Notes: generated by a model not told the origin, from the sequence alone. Shown: positions 26,136 to 35,935, numbered from the stretch's first letter. The stretch is 64,000 nucleotides of DNA from Thermohalobaculum sp039821125 (GCA_039821125.1 JBCBOR010000002.1:112495-176494); one strand, 5' to 3'. A program made the numbers and translations.

Positions 26136-27173
26136 ATGAAAAGACGTGATCTGATCGCACTGGCCCTTGGGGCGGCCTTGGCGGGCCCTGCACTGGCCGA
26201 GACACCGTTTGATGGCCCGACGAGCGGCCCCAAAGCGGCCGAGGGCAAGTCGATTGTTGTTGTCGCCGCTGATCTTAAGAACGGCGGCATCCTGGGCGTG
26301 ACCAACGGGGTCGAGGAAGCGGCGGCCAAGATCGGCTGGGACGTTCGTGTGCTGGACGGCGCTGGCTCGGTTTCGGGCCGCACCGCAGCGATTGGACAGG
26401 CACTGGCGCTGCAACCCGACGGCATGATCATCAACGGCTTCGATGCGATTGAGCAACAGGCCGCGCTCGAGGGTGTCAGCGCCGCCAGCATTCCGATGGT
26501 CGCCTGGCATTCCGGCCCCAAGATCGGCTGCGATGCGCCGGGCGGGATCTTCGCCAATGTCTCGACCGACGCCATGACTGTCTCGGAGGTGGCCGCGCAG
26601 TGGGCCATGAAGGATGGCGGCGACAAGGTTGGCGCGGTGATCTTCACCGACTCGACCTACCAGATCGCCATCGACAAGGCAGACCGGATCAAGGAAACAA
26701 TCGAGGCGATGGGCGGTACCGTCCTGGAGTACGTCGACACGCCGATCGCCGACACGTCGACCCGGATGGGGCCGCTGACCACGTCGCTGTTGCAGCGTCA
26801 CGGCGCCAAGTGGACCCACGCTCTGGCAATCAACGATCTCTACTTCGACTTCATGGGCCCCGCGCTGGCCGCTGCCGGGTTCCAGCCAGATCAAGGTCCG
26901 AAGGCAGGCTCGGCCGGCGATGGCTCGGAAGCCGCTTTCCAGCGCATCCGTACCGGTCAGTACCAGACGATCACCGTGGCCGAGCCGCTGAACCTTCAGG
27001 GCTGGCAGCTGGTCGATGAGCTTAACCGGGCCATCCAGGGAGAGGCGTGCTCGGGCTACATCACCTCCCCCGCATTGGTCACGCAGACGGGGCTGGAGAA
27101 GCTGGGAGACAGCAACGCCTTCGACCCGGACAGCCCGTATCGAGAAGCGTACTCCAAAATCTGGGGCAAGTGA
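26136..27173 (+). CDS. Sugar ABC transporter substrate-binding protein
   Basis: A 345-residue periplasmic binding protein of the LacI-like/Peripl_BP_4 type. The signal peptide (MKRRDLIALALGAALAGPALA, two adjacent arginines at its start) is cleaved after residue 21. The mature protein begins with the IVVVAADLKNGGILG strand and contains QPDGMIINGFDA. It follows an AAGGAGGAAATC ribosome-binding site. The ligand is unknown. A GC-rich hairpin directly downstream separates it from the second importer. Confidence 0.88.
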   Translation: MKRRDLIALALGAALAGPALAETPFDGPTSGPKAAEGKSIVVVAADLKNGGILGVTNGVEEAAAKIGWDVRVLDGAGSVSGRTAAIGQALALQPDGMIINGFDAIEQQAALEGVSAASIPMVAWHSGPKIGCDAPGGIFANVSTDAMTVSEVAAQWAMKDGGDKVGAVIFTDSTYQIAIDKADRIKETIEAMGGTVLEYVDTPIADTSTRMGPLTTSLLQRHGAKWTHALAINDLYFDFMGPALAAAGFQPDQGPKAGSAGDGSEAAFQRIRTGQYQTITVAEPLNLQGWQLVDELNRAIQGEACSGYITSPALVTQTGLEKLGDSNAFDPDSPYREAYSKIWGK

Positions 27174-27181
27174 GGCCAACC

Positions 27182-27203
27182 GGGGCGGGCTGAGCCCCGC
27201 CCC
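27182..27203 (+). terminator. GC-rich intercistronic hairpin after the first binding protein
   Basis: GGGGCGGG (27182-27189) pairs with CCCGCCCC (27196-27203) around a 6-nt loop. No T-tract follows, so it is likelier an mRNA-stabilising or attenuating stem than a full terminator, giving more binding protein than downstream products. Confidence 0.55.
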
Positions 27204-27230
27204 CCACACACTGTCAGACAGGGGACTTTT

Positions 27231-27989
27231 ATGGCTGAACCCATCGTCACAATGCGCGGCATCTCGAAACGATTTGGAGGCGTCTCGGCGCTGACGGAGG
27301 TGGATCTCGAAGCCTATCCCGGCGAGGTACTGGCGATCGTCGGCGACAATGGCGCGGGCAAGTCGACGCTGATCAAGATCCTGACAGGGGTCTATCAGCC
27401 AACCGAGGGCGAGATCCGTCTCGATGGTCAGCCATTGGTCATGGGGTCCCACTCCGACGCCATCGCGGTCGGGATCGACGCAGTCTACCAGACGCTGGCA
27501 CTGGCCGATCACCTCGACCCTGCTGCGAACATGTTCTTGGGGTCCGAGCTGACGCGGTCGGTGGCGGGCATCCCGCTGCTCGACAATGCGCGTATGCGGA
27601 CCGAGGCGACCCGCGTGCTGAAGGAACGTCTCGGCGTCGTGTTGCCGGACATGTCCGCCGCGACCGAGAGCCTGTCGGGCGGCCAGCGTCAGGCTGTCGC
27701 CATCGCCCGGGCGATCTATCACGCCGACCTGCGGGTTCTGGTGATGGACGAGCCGACAGCAGCGCTTGGTCCGCAGGAGACGGCGCGGACGCTCGATCTG
27801 ATCCGGACCCTGCGCGAACAGGGCATGGCGATCATCCTGATCTCGCACTCGCTGGACGACGTCTTCGAGATCTCCGACCGGGTGCAGGTCATGCGCCGGG
27901 GCCGTCGTGCCGGTGTCGTCACAACCGCCGAGAGCGACAAGCAGGAAGTTCTGGGTCTGATCGTCGGTGCTCAGCAACAGGCCGCATGA
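27231..27989 (+). CDS. Sugar ABC transporter ATP-binding protein (single domain)
   Basis: A 252-residue single-domain ABC ATPase: Walker A GDNGAGKST, Q-loop region AVYQTLAL, signature LSGGQRQAVAIARA, Walker B RVLVMDEPTA, and the switch histidine in ILISHSL. Half-size ATPases of this type work as dimers with RbsC-like permeases (as in FrcA). It is the first gene of the second importer in the same orientation; the next permease starts 10 bp downstream. Confidence 0.9.
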   Translation: MAEPIVTMRGISKRFGGVSALTEVDLEAYPGEVLAIVGDNGAGKSTLIKILTGVYQPTEGEIRLDGQPLVMGSHSDAIAVGIDAVYQTLALADHLDPAANMFLGSELTRSVAGIPLLDNARMRTEATRVLKERLGVVLPDMSAATESLSGGQRQAVAIARAIYHADLRVLVMDEPTAALGPQETARTLDLIRTLREQGMAIILISHSLDDVFEISDRVQVMRRGRRAGVVTTAESDKQEVLGLIVGAQQQAA

Positions 27990-27999
27990 GGGGAAGGAC

Positions 28000-29142
28000 A
28001 TGACCATGGCAAGCGCTGATATGCCCGCCACCCCTACCCAACCGCGGGATCTGAAATCCAGGTTGGAACCTTACATGGCGATTATCGCGCCGCTCAGCAT
28101 GATCCTGATGATCCTGCTGGTCATGGGCGTGATGGAACCTGCACGGTACTTCCGCCTTTCGAACCTCAACATCATCCTGCTCGAAGCTGCGCTTTACCTG
28201 CCTATGGCAATGGCGATGACCTTTGTCATCACGCAGCGCGGGATTGACCTGTCCATTGGGTCCGTTGCGGCGCTGACCGGGATCTGCATGGCCTTTCTGA
28301 TCAAGCAGTATGGCTTCCCGGCCTGGGTCGCCGTGCCGTTTGCTCTGGCGATGGGGGCAACGCTGGGCCTGATCAACGGGCTGGTGATCACCAAGTTCCG
28401 GGTGCCCGATCTGATCGGCACGCTGGCCATGGATCTGGTCTATCGCGGGTTCGCCCTGGTGCTGGCCAAGGGGCTGGTACTCGCCCGGTTCCCGGAGCTT
28501 GTCACGACCATCGGGCGCGGTGAGATCGAGGGGTTCCTGCCCGTCCCAGTCCTGATCGGCATCGCGACTATTTTGCTCGGCTACGTCCTGCTGCGGTTCA
28601 CCTGGTTCGGGCGTTACACGATCGCCATCGGCTCGAACCCCGAGGCAGCAGGAATGACCGGCATCGCCATCGACCGGCACAAGATCTATGCCTATGTGCT
28701 GATGGGTGCGATGGCCGGGCTGGCGGGGGTCATGCTGACCGGCAAGCTGAACGCGGTCCAGGCGACATCCGCCCCATACTTCAACCTGCATGTGATTGCG
28801 GCGGTGGTCGTCGGCGGCACGTCTTTGTTCGGTGGGCGGGCCTCGCTGATCGGATCATTCGCCGGTGTGTTGCTACTCTCGATGATGATCAACGCGCTGG
28901 TGACCCTGCGCATCGAGTTCTTCTGGCAGTCCGTCGGATCGGGCGTCGTCATCATCACATCCGTCGCGCTCTATACGTGGCTCCAGACCAAGGACCGGGA
29001 CGGTGCGACCTCGATCCTTGTCGCGATCAAAAGCAAAGAAGGGCAACGCCTGCTGCGCCTGACGGCAGCGATCCTGGGGGCGGTGTGCCTGCTGCTCGCG
29101 CTCGGTTTTGGGCTGGCGGGTGCCCCCAACCCAAGCGGATAA
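28000..29142 (+). CDS. Sugar ABC transporter permease (second system)
   Basis: A 380-residue permease with about ten membrane helices. It contains the family segments VITQRGIDLSIGSVAA and IAIGSNPEAAGMTGI. The ATG at 28000 has an AGGGGAAGG site; the frame is open upstream into the ATPase gene. The C-terminus carries an extra hydrophobic helix (AILGAVCLLLALGFGLAG), slightly longer than the first permease. Confidence 0.9.
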   Translation: MTMASADMPATPTQPRDLKSRLEPYMAIIAPLSMILMILLVMGVMEPARYFRLSNLNIILLEAALYLPMAMAMTFVITQRGIDLSIGSVAALTGICMAFLIKQYGFPAWVAVPFALAMGATLGLINGLVITKFRVPDLIGTLAMDLVYRGFALVLAKGLVLARFPELVTTIGRGEIEGFLPVPVLIGIATILLGYVLLRFTWFGRYTIAIGSNPEAAGMTGIAIDRHKIYAYVLMGAMAGLAGVMLTGKLNAVQATSAPYFNLHVIAAVVVGGTSLFGGRASLIGSFAGVLLLSMMINALVTLRIEFFWQSVGSGVVIITSVALYTWLQTKDRDGATSILVAIKSKEGQRLLRLTAAILGAVCLLLALGFGLAGAPNPSG

Positions 29143-29156
29143 CAGAGGAGGAAGAC

Positions 29157-30287
29157 ATGAAGACACTGTTGATGACGACCGCGATCCTGGCGATGGCCGG
29201 AACCGCGTTGGCTGCGGACCTGCCCCTGAAAGCCCTGCCGGACGACGCCGACCGCGACTACTGGGTGCCCGAGCAGGTCAACGCCGAGGGCAAGCTCGAA
29301 GCACTACAGGCGGTGGTCGGCTCGGACGCCGTCAAGTTCTCCGGGACGCAGGAGAAACCGATCCAGATCGCACTCATCTATCCGTCGGCCGATGTGTCGG
29401 ACTTCTGGGCGCGCAACTATCTGGCGATGACCAAACGCCTCGACGAGCTGGGCATCACATACGAGACGACCGAGTTTGCCTCGCGCCAGATCGAGCATTC
29501 GCTCCAAGCAACCTATGCGACACAGGTGGCACAGGATGCCGATCTCTACGACTATGTGATCTTTGGCCCATCGGAACTGGCGACCCAGGCCGACAATATC
29601 GACAAGCTGGCTGGGACCGAAGGGTTCGACACCTATGTCTGGGCCTTCCACACGCCGCTGAAGTATCTAAAGAATCAGCCCGATGCGTGGTTCGATTTCT
29701 CGTCAGCCTTCGGGGCGCTGAAGATGTGCGATTTCATGCTGGAGCGGCTTGGCAAGGACGTCACCTATGCGCTGAACCGGGGCATCCCGGGGATCACCGA
29801 CAACCAGCGCTCGGGCGATTTCATGGAGTGCGTCAAGGAGAAGGGCAACTGGAGCGCCGTCTATGAGCACTACGGCGAGTACCAGCGCGAGGGCGGCTTT
29901 GCCGGCACCAACCTGATCCTGCAGGCCTACCCGGAAGCCAAGATCATTCATAACGCCAACACAGCGATGGCCATGGGCTCGGTCGAGGCGCAGGTGGCCG
30001 CGGGGGTCGAGAAGGACATCTTCTCAACTGGTTGGGGTGGCACCGGGCTGGAACTCGATGCCATCCGCCGGGGTGAGTTGGACGCAACCCCCATGCGGAT
30101 GGGCGACGACGTCGGTGCTGCAACCGCCGAGGCGATCAAAGCCGACATGGAAGGGCGCAATGATGAGTTGCCCTTCGTCTTCCTTGGCCGGATCACGGTG
30201 GCGCACGACCAGATGAGCGCCGAGGAACTCGACGCTTTGCAACAGGAAGCATTCCGGTTCTCCGGCGTCGGAAAGTTGACCCGCTAA
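29157..30287 (+). CDS. Periplasmic substrate-binding protein (second system)
   Basis: A 376-residue binding protein with a signal peptide cleaved after ALAAD near residue 19. The mature part has the Peripl_BP strand IQIALIYPSADVSDFWARN, as in LuxP/TorT-like binding proteins. It differs from the first binding protein, so the two importers probably carry different or related ligands. It follows an AGGAGGAAGAC ribosome-binding site and ends at a hairpin at 30297-30322. Confidence 0.85.
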   Translation: MKTLLMTTAILAMAGTALAADLPLKALPDDADRDYWVPEQVNAEGKLEALQAVVGSDAVKFSGTQEKPIQIALIYPSADVSDFWARNYLAMTKRLDELGITYETTEFASRQIEHSLQATYATQVAQDADLYDYVIFGPSELATQADNIDKLAGTEGFDTYVWAFHTPLKYLKNQPDAWFDFSSAFGALKMCDFMLERLGKDVTYALNRGIPGITDNQRSGDFMECVKEKGNWSAVYEHYGEYQREGGFAGTNLILQAYPEAKIIHNANTAMAMGSVEAQVAAGVEKDIFSTGWGGTGLELDAIRRGELDATPMRMGDDVGAATAEAIKADMEGRNDELPFVFLGRITVAHDQMSAEELDALQQEAFRFSGVGKLTR

Positions 30288-30296
30288 GTCGATGGT

Positions 30297-30322
30297 ACCG
30301 GGCGGGATGTCTCTCGCCCGGT
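30297..30322 (+). terminator. Hairpin after the double ABC operon
   Basis: ACCGGGCG (30297-30304) and CGCCCGGT (30315-30322) form a perfect 8-bp stem 9 bp after the last ABC stop codon. The T-tract is weak, so termination may be partial. Confidence 0.6.
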
Positions 30323-30636
30323 CTCACCGTCTTTGTTGCGCACAGCGCTTTCGCATCAGTGACGCGCCCTGGAAGGCGGTTGATGGCCCTCCTCTGAACC
30401 CGACCCGCAACAGAACGTCTCACTGGGTGCTGTGGTGCTGGCTGTGCCGTGTTCACGCAAGGCCAAGCGTGCTGAAGAGTTGCTTGCTGGTGCACTGCCG
30501 CCAAGGTTACTTTGGTCAATCCTGGAACGGCGTTATGCCACTTGGTTCAGAGAAATCGATACCTTTCCCCTAAACCTACACGCGTCCTGATCTCCCGGAC
30601 TGATGTGACACGCGTGTTTGTGGACGTGCAGGCACG
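30323..30636. other. Gene-poor gap between convergent units
   Basis: About 310 bp between the ABC operon and the end of the M81 gene. The best frame is a plus-strand 52-codon frame from GTG 30432 to the stop at 30588-30590, containing LLWSILERRYATWFREID; there is no ribosome-binding site and no family match that I recognise. A 10-bp palindrome ACACGCGTGT lies at 30608-30617. No gene is supported. Confidence 0.4.
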
Positions 30637-32097
30637 TTAGCCGTGCGGGTTCTCTGACATCGGCCAATAGTCGTCTGTGAACTTGCGATACGGGATATTG
30701 GCGAAATCGGGCGGGATTGCCCCCTCGGCCGCAATGTAGTGAACCGATGACGCAATCGGGGCGAAACCGGCATAAAAGTGCTGGCTCGACTTCAGGACAA
30801 TTGCCCGGTACGCGCCGGGGTCCATCCCCATCTGGATCAAGCTATCCGGGTGGAACACCTGCGTGCGCTTGGTGTTCACGATCACGTCCGGCCCGTCCTG
30901 AAGCGAGAGCCACGCCACCGTGCCCATCTGGTTGACGGAATCTCCGAAGGTCTGGGTCCCGTTTTCGACGATCCTGTTCACTGTTGCCACGACGTCCATC
31001 GGATCGCCCGAGGACACCCCGCATTTCCCGCCCAGGCGCAGGTTGAGCGTATTGCCCTCGCCCGCCTCCTGACAGAAGCGGACGGCCACGGGATCCCAAT
31101 AGTGACACGAGACAACATTGGTCATCTTCCGGTCCAGCAGACCGCGCAGCATGAAGGTATTGTCGGACGGAGCTCCGCCGCCCGCATTGTCGGCCACATC
31201 CGCCAGCACGATGGGTTTGTCCGCGGTGTTCGCTGCGATGGCGTCAAGCGCCTGCTCGACGGTCAGCATCGGCTCGACCAGATCCGCGCGCAGATCCCAG
31301 ATCCTCTGACCAAAGGCCTGCGCGGTCGCAGCAGCCTTGTCTTGGTCGCCGTCGGCAATCACCAGCATCTTGCCAGAGGTCGCCGGCACATCCTGCCAGG
31401 GAAATCCGTGAGCAAAGGACACGGACAACACACCATCCTTCCCCTCCGCGGCCTGCATTTCGGCAACCACCGACGTCATTGGCTCCTTTGGTGTCCGGTA
31501 TTTGTTGATCATCTTCAGATCATGAACCGCAATCACCGGGTTGATCTCGCCTGCGTGGGTCGCACGGCAAAGCTCAAACACTTCCTCGGCACGGGGCCCC
31601 ACATCGGTGTGGGGGTATTCCTTGAACAACACGACGACATCGGCGTTCCCGGTGATCTCCGGCGTGATCGAGCAGTGCAGATCAAGTTCAACCCCGATGG
31701 TGACATCCGGCCCGACAATCTCGCGCACACGGGCGATCGTATCGCCTTCGCAATCGTCATAGCCATCGGCGGTCATCGCGCCATGCATCGACAGGAGAAC
31801 CATGTCCACTGGCAGCGCCACGCGTAGATCAGTCAGGATACGGTCGCGCAAATCCTCGTAGACTTTGCGCACCGTCACACCAGCGGGCGTTGCAAAAGCC
31901 GCGAGACTCTCGACCACCGTACCCTGCATCTCCTCGGTCTTTTGCCGCCATATATGAAGCGGCAGACTGAAGGTCGCGGGGGGATGCCGGGTCGCATCGC
32001 CCTCGAAGTACATCGAGTCGCGAAAGGTCTGCATGCCCGTGGGCATGGAGGAGAACGAGTTTGTCTCGGTCCCGAGGCAGGCGATGAAGGTTTTCAT
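30637..32097 (-). CDS. M81 family metallopeptidase (MlrC-like)
   Basis: A 486-residue protein of the MlrC/M81 family, known for cleaving linearised microcystin. It retains SMHGAM, ELDLHCSITPEI and the KEYPHTDVGPRAEEV segment, which carry predicted metal ligands. At the N-terminus the usual HETN motif reads TETN, a change in a conserved position. Met at 32097 follows a CGGAGATTAG site. It is 25 bp after dppF on the same strand, so it probably processes the peptide taken up by that importer. Confidence 0.85.
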   Translation of the reverse strand: MKTFIACLGTETNSFSSMPTGMQTFRDSMYFEGDATRHPPATFSLPLHIWRQKTEEMQGTVVESLAAFATPAGVTVRKVYEDLRDRILTDLRVALPVDMVLLSMHGAMTADGYDDCEGDTIARVREIVGPDVTIGVELDLHCSITPEITGNADVVVLFKEYPHTDVGPRAEEVFELCRATHAGEINPVIAVHDLKMINKYRTPKEPMTSVVAEMQAAEGKDGVLSVSFAHGFPWQDVPATSGKMLVIADGDQDKAAATAQAFGQRIWDLRADLVEPMLTVEQALDAIAANTADKPIVLADVADNAGGGAPSDNTFMLRGLLDRKMTNVVSCHYWDPVAVRFCQEAGEGNTLNLRLGGKCGVSSGDPMDVVATVNRIVENGTQTFGDSVNQMGTVAWLSLQDGPDVIVNTKRTQVFHPDSLIQMGMDPGAYRAIVLKSSQHFYAGFAPIASSVHYIAAEGAIPPDFANIPYRKFTDDYWPMSENPHG

Positions 32098-32122
32098 TCT
32101 AATCTCCGAGGGGCAACCCGGT

Positions 32123-33106
32123 TCAGGCGCTGACCGCCTCGGCGGGTTTGAACAAGTGACACTCGGCCATGTGCCCATCCTCGGTCATCGGATCCGGCGC
32201 ACGTTGGCTGCAAATGTCCATGCAGGCCGAGCAGCGGGGATGGAACGAGCACCCGGACGGTGGATCGATCGGGTTCGGGAACACCGCGCCGAGATGCGTG
32301 TCCGGCACGCCGAGACGCGGGTTGGGTGTCAGCACAGAATCCAGCAGTGCCTTCGTGTAGGGATGGCGCGGATCGTTGAACAGCGTCTCGGCATCCGCCT
32401 CCTCGACGATCCGGCCGAGGTACATCACCGCGACCCGATCGGCCATGTGCTCGACCACCGCGAGGTTGTGCGAAATCAGCAGATAGGTCAGCCCAAGCTC
32501 TGTCTTGAGATCCTGCAACAGGTTCAGGATCTGCGACTGCACCGAGACATCGAGGGCCGAGGTCGGCTCATCACAGATCACCACCTCGGGCTTCATGATC
32601 AGCGCTCGCGCGATAGCCACACGCTGACGCTGACCGCCGGAGAGCTGCGAGGGGTAGGATTGCGCAACACGGCGAGGCAGGCCGACGACATCAAGGATCT
32701 CCGCGACCTTCGTGTCCCATTCCAACGGATCGCCGACCTTGTGGATACGCAGCGGGAGCGAGACGATCGACGCGATCGTCTTGGTTGGGTTCAGGCTGGA
32801 ATAGGGATCCTGAAAGATCGGCTGGATGCGCCGGGCGATCTGCTTGCGTGTGAAGCTGGCTGCACTTTCACCGGAGTACAGTACATCGCCTGTTGTCGGG
32901 TTCTGCAGACCCAGCAGGATGTTGGCGAGCGTGGACTTGCCGCACCCGGACTCGCCGACAAGGCCAACGACCTGCCCTTTCGGGATCTTCAGGGAAACAC
33001 CGTTGACCGCACGAAGAGGCTTCGAGCCCTTCATCAGACCCTGACTGACCTGGAACACACAGGTGACATTGTCGGTCTCCAAGGCCGGGGTCGCCTGCAT
33101 CGTCAT
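32123..33106 (-). CDS. dppF: Oligopeptide/nickel ABC transporter ATP-binding protein DppF
   Basis: A 327-residue ATPase: Walker A GESGCGKST, signature LSGGQRQRVAIARA, Walker B VVICDEPTSALD, switch LLISHNLAVV. The C-terminal oligopeptide/dipeptide extension has four cysteines (SGCSFHPRC, ACMDIC, AECHLF), as usual in DppF/OppF. The ATG at 33106 overlaps the dppD stop (ATGA). Dimerises with DppD to drive import. Confidence 0.92.
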   Translation of the reverse strand: MTMQATPALETDNVTCVFQVSQGLMKGSKPLRAVNGVSLKIPKGQVVGLVGESGCGKSTLANILLGLQNPTTGDVLYSGESAASFTRKQIARRIQPIFQDPYSSLNPTKTIASIVSLPLRIHKVGDPLEWDTKVAEILDVVGLPRRVAQSYPSQLSGGQRQRVAIARALIMKPEVVICDEPTSALDVSVQSQILNLLQDLKTELGLTYLLISHNLAVVEHMADRVAVMYLGRIVEEADAETLFNDPRHPYTKALLDSVLTPNPRLGVPDTHLGAVFPNPIDPPSGCSFHPRCSACMDICSQRAPDPMTEDGHMAECHLFKPAEAVSA

Positions 33107-34098
33107 TCCGCCGCCTCCATGGCCAGTTCCGGCGACCGGATGCACGTATAAGCATGGCCATCGCCGACGCGGGTCGGCGCGTCGCCAAGGCTCGCGCAGG
33201 CGGCAGTGGCAAAACCACAGCGGTTTCGGAACATACAGCCGGAGAGATCACCAACAAGGTTCGGCACGATCCCGGGGACCGAACCGAGCCGCGCGCCCCG
33301 CTCGGTCTTTCCCGGCACTGGGATGCACTGCAAGAGACCGGAGGTATAGGGATGAAGCGGTCGGTCGAACACGGACTCGCATGGCCCTTCCTCAACCGTC
33401 TTGCCCGCATACATCACCTGCACCTTGTCGGCGACGCGGGCCACGATGCCAAGGTCGTGAGTGATCAGGATCAGGCCCATATCAAATTCGCGCTGCAATT
33501 CGGCCAGGAGGTGCAGGATCTGCGCCTGGATGGTCACGTCCAGCGCCGTGGTCGGCTCGTCGGCGATGATCAGATCCGGCCCGCACATCAACGCCATGGC
33601 GATCATCACGCGTTGGCGCAGCCCACCCGAGAGTTGATGCGGATACTGGCCAAGGCGCGATGCAGCAGACGAGATCCCGACCTTTTCCAGCAGGAACACC
33701 GCTCGGTCACGGGCGGCGTTCCGGTCCCGCTCGATATGACGCAGATAGACTTCCTCAAGCTGGTTTCCGATCGTGTAGGCCGGGTTCAGCGAGGTCATCG
33801 GCTCCTGAAAGATCATCGCCATGTTGACGCCGCGCAGCGCAGCCATCTCGCGCTCACGCAGATTGCGGATATCCTGGCCCAGGAAGTCCATCTTGTCCGC
33901 CGTGCGGATCGCGGTCTTGGGCAGCAGTCCCATCAAAGCGAGCGAGGTCAGGGACTTGCCGCAACCGGACTCGCCGACGATGCACAGCGTCTCGCCGCGT
34001 TTTACGGAAAAGCTGATGCCGCGCACTGGGTGCAGCATGCCTGCCGAGACAGGGATATCGACCTTCAGGTTCTGGACATCGAGGATCAGGTCGCTCAT
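33103..34098 (-). CDS. dppD: Oligopeptide/nickel ABC transporter ATP-binding protein DppD
   Basis: A 331-residue ATPase with Walker A GESGCGKSL, signature LSGGLRQRVMIAMA, Walker B LIIADEPTTALD and switch LILITHDLGIV, plus the C-terminal cysteine-containing extension (SGCMFRNRCGFA). Its start overlaps the permease stop, forming a fully overlapping dppB-C-D-F chain on the minus strand. Confidence 0.92.
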   Translation of the reverse strand: MSDLILDVQNLKVDIPVSAGMLHPVRGISFSVKRGETLCIVGESGCGKSLTSLALMGLLPKTAIRTADKMDFLGQDIRNLREREMAALRGVNMAMIFQEPMTSLNPAYTIGNQLEEVYLRHIERDRNAARDRAVFLLEKVGISSAASRLGQYPHQLSGGLRQRVMIAMALMCGPDLIIADEPTTALDVTIQAQILHLLAELQREFDMGLILITHDLGIVARVADKVQVMYAGKTVEEGPCESVFDRPLHPYTSGLLQCIPVPGKTERGARLGSVPGIVPNLVGDLSGCMFRNRCGFATAACASLGDAPTRVGDGHAYTCIRSPELAMEAAE

Positions 34099-35021
34099 CG
34101 CTCGCGCTCCAGCGTTACATCACGCAGTCCGTCGCCAAAGAGATTGATGGCCAGCACCAGCACAAAGAGACAGGCACCGGGCAGTGCGACGGTCCAGGGC
34201 AGGAACAGCATGTATTCACGTCCCTCGTTCAGCATCAGACCCCAGTTCGGCGTTGGCGGTTGCACCCCGAAACCGAGGAAGGACAGCGCGGCCTCAAGCA
34301 GGATCGCGTTCGCCATCTCGACGGTGGCCACCACGGTCAGTGAGCCGATCACGTTGGGAAAGATCTCGCGCACGATGATGTAGGGGGTCGAGCAGCCCAT
34401 GGCGCGCGCCGCCTTGACGTAATCAAGGTCCCGCGCCTGCATGGTGATACTTCGCATCACCACGGCGAACCGATCCCACAGGAAGAGGCCAAGCACCAGG
34501 ATCACCACCCAGAGCGAGGCACCAAAGGCCACCACCGCAGCCATGGCTACCAGAAAGACCGGCATCGCGAGGCGCGTGTTGATGATGAAGTTGACCACCA
34601 TGTCAACGCGGCCACCAAAGTAGCCGGCTGTCACACCCAGCACCGTCCCGATGAAACCGGAGATCAACATGGTCGAGACACCGATCAGCAGCGAGATCTG
34701 AGCGCCATAGACGAGACGCGAGAAGTAGTCCCGCCCAACCTTGTCGGTGCCGAGAAGATGTTCGGGGGCAGTTTTGGTCTCGTACCAGAACGGGTTCAGG
34801 AGGCGCCGGGCGGTGTCCTGATCATACGGATCGTGGATCCAGCCGAACGCTTCGAACACTGGCGCAAGCAGAGCCACCGACGTGATCAGGACCAGGATGA
34901 CCGCCCCAATCAGGAACGAGTAGTTCTTGAAGACGCGTTTGCGCAGCTTGGACATCGGGCTCGGCTCGAGGATCTCCTCGGCCGTTTTCCGTCCACGGAA
35001 GGGAAGGGCAGCGTCGGTCAT
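34095..35021 (-). CDS. dppC: Peptide ABC transporter permease DppC
   Basis: A 308-residue permease with about six membrane helices. It shows the N-terminal cytoplasmic segment and HLLGTDKVGRDYFSRLVYGA, the DppC/OppC hallmark, and the EAA loop VKAARAMGCSTPYIIVREI. Start overlaps the end of dppB. Forms the translocation pore with DppB. Confidence 0.92.
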   Translation of the reverse strand: MTDAALPFRGRKTAEEILEPSPMSKLRKRVFKNYSFLIGAVILVLITSVALLAPVFEAFGWIHDPYDQDTARRLLNPFWYETKTAPEHLLGTDKVGRDYFSRLVYGAQISLLIGVSTMLISGFIGTVLGVTAGYFGGRVDMVVNFIINTRLAMPVFLVAMAAVVAFGASLWVVILVLGLFLWDRFAVVMRSITMQARDLDYVKAARAMGCSTPYIIVREIFPNVIGSLTVVATVEMANAILLEAALSFLGFGVQPPTPNWGLMLNEGREYMLFLPWTVALPGACLFVLVLAINLFGDGLRDVTLERER

Positions 35022-35935
35022 TTGACGGAGATCCTTGGGTCAAGCCAGGCGTTCAGGAGATCGGCCAGAAGCGTCAGCACCACGTAGAACGAGGCGAAGA
35101 TCAGCACGATGGCCTGAACAACAGGCAAGTCCGAGCGCAAAAGCGCATCATAGCTGAGCCAGCCGAGGCCCTTGAGGTTGAAGATCGTCTCGATGACGAT
35201 GGAGCCGCCAAGCATGAAGCCGAACCAGACGGCGGCCAGCGCGACCACCGGGATGATGGCGTTGCGCAGTGCATGTTTGAAGAGAACGACAGTTGGCGAC
35301 AGCCCCTTGGCGCGGGCGGTTCGGATATAATCCGAGGCCAGCACCTCGATCATGCCGGCGCGGGTCAGACGCATCAGCGCGGGTGTTGCATAGTATCCCA
35401 GCGCAATGGTCGGCATCACGTAGTGCGCCCAATCTGTGTGTCCGGAAATCGGCAGCATGCGCCACCAGATACCGAAGACGATCATCATCATCAGGGCGAA
35501 CCAGAAGGTGGGCAGCGCCTGCCCAAACACCGCGATCAGCAGAGCAAACCGATCGATCAACGAGTTTGGCCTCATCGCCGCGAGCGTTCCCATCGGAATG
35601 GACACGACAAGGGCAAACAGGATCGCGAGGAAACCGAGGAGCATGGTGCGCCCGATCCGCTCGCCGATCATGTCAGCAACGGGCTGGCGGTAGTGATAGC
35701 TCTCGCCGAAATCGCCCTGCAGCGCCTTCAGGCCCCAGTCGAAGAACTGGACGTAAAGGGGCCGGTCAAATCCGTAGAGGACGCGAATTGCCTCGATATC
35801 CTCGTCCGAGGCCTGCTCCCCGCCGATTGTCAGCGCCGGATCACCCGCGAGATGACTGAGCGAAAAGGTCAGCCCCGATACAACGATCAGGATCAGGAAG
35901 GCCACGAAAGTGCGTTTCAGCGTATAGGCCAGCAT
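35018..35935 (-). CDS. dppB: Peptide ABC transporter permease DppB
   Basis: A 305-residue permease with about six membrane helices, a DppB-type N-terminus (LAYTLKRTFVAFLILIVVS) and the EAA loop DYIRTARAKGLSPTVVLFKH. The start codon lies 78 bp from the binding-protein gene; the gap holds one of the three GGGTGCGTC palindromes, which may trim or stabilise the upstream transcript. Confidence 0.92.
   Translation of the reverse strand: MLAYTLKRTFVAFLILIVVSGLTFSLSHLAGDPALTIGGEQASDEDIEAIRVLYGFDRPLYVQFFDWGLKALQGDFGESYHYRQPVADMIGERIGRTMLLGFLAILFALVVSIPMGTLAAMRPNSLIDRFALLIAVFGQALPTFWFALMMMIVFGIWWRMLPISGHTDWAHYVMPTIALGYYATPALMRLTRAGMIEVLASDYIRTARAKGLSPTVVLFKHALRNAIIPVVALAAVWFGFMLGGSIVIETIFNLKGLGWLSYDALLRSDLPVVQAIVLIFASFYVVLTLLADLLNAWLDPRISVK

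Noticed and set aside
25995..28031. 678-codon minus-strand open frame
   Set aside because: It is antisense to the ABC genes, has an Arg/His/Gln-rich composition and no family motif; the plus-strand genes explain the region.
30432..30590. 52-codon plus-strand frame
   Set aside because: No start signal and no recognisable family; kept only as a note in the gap description.
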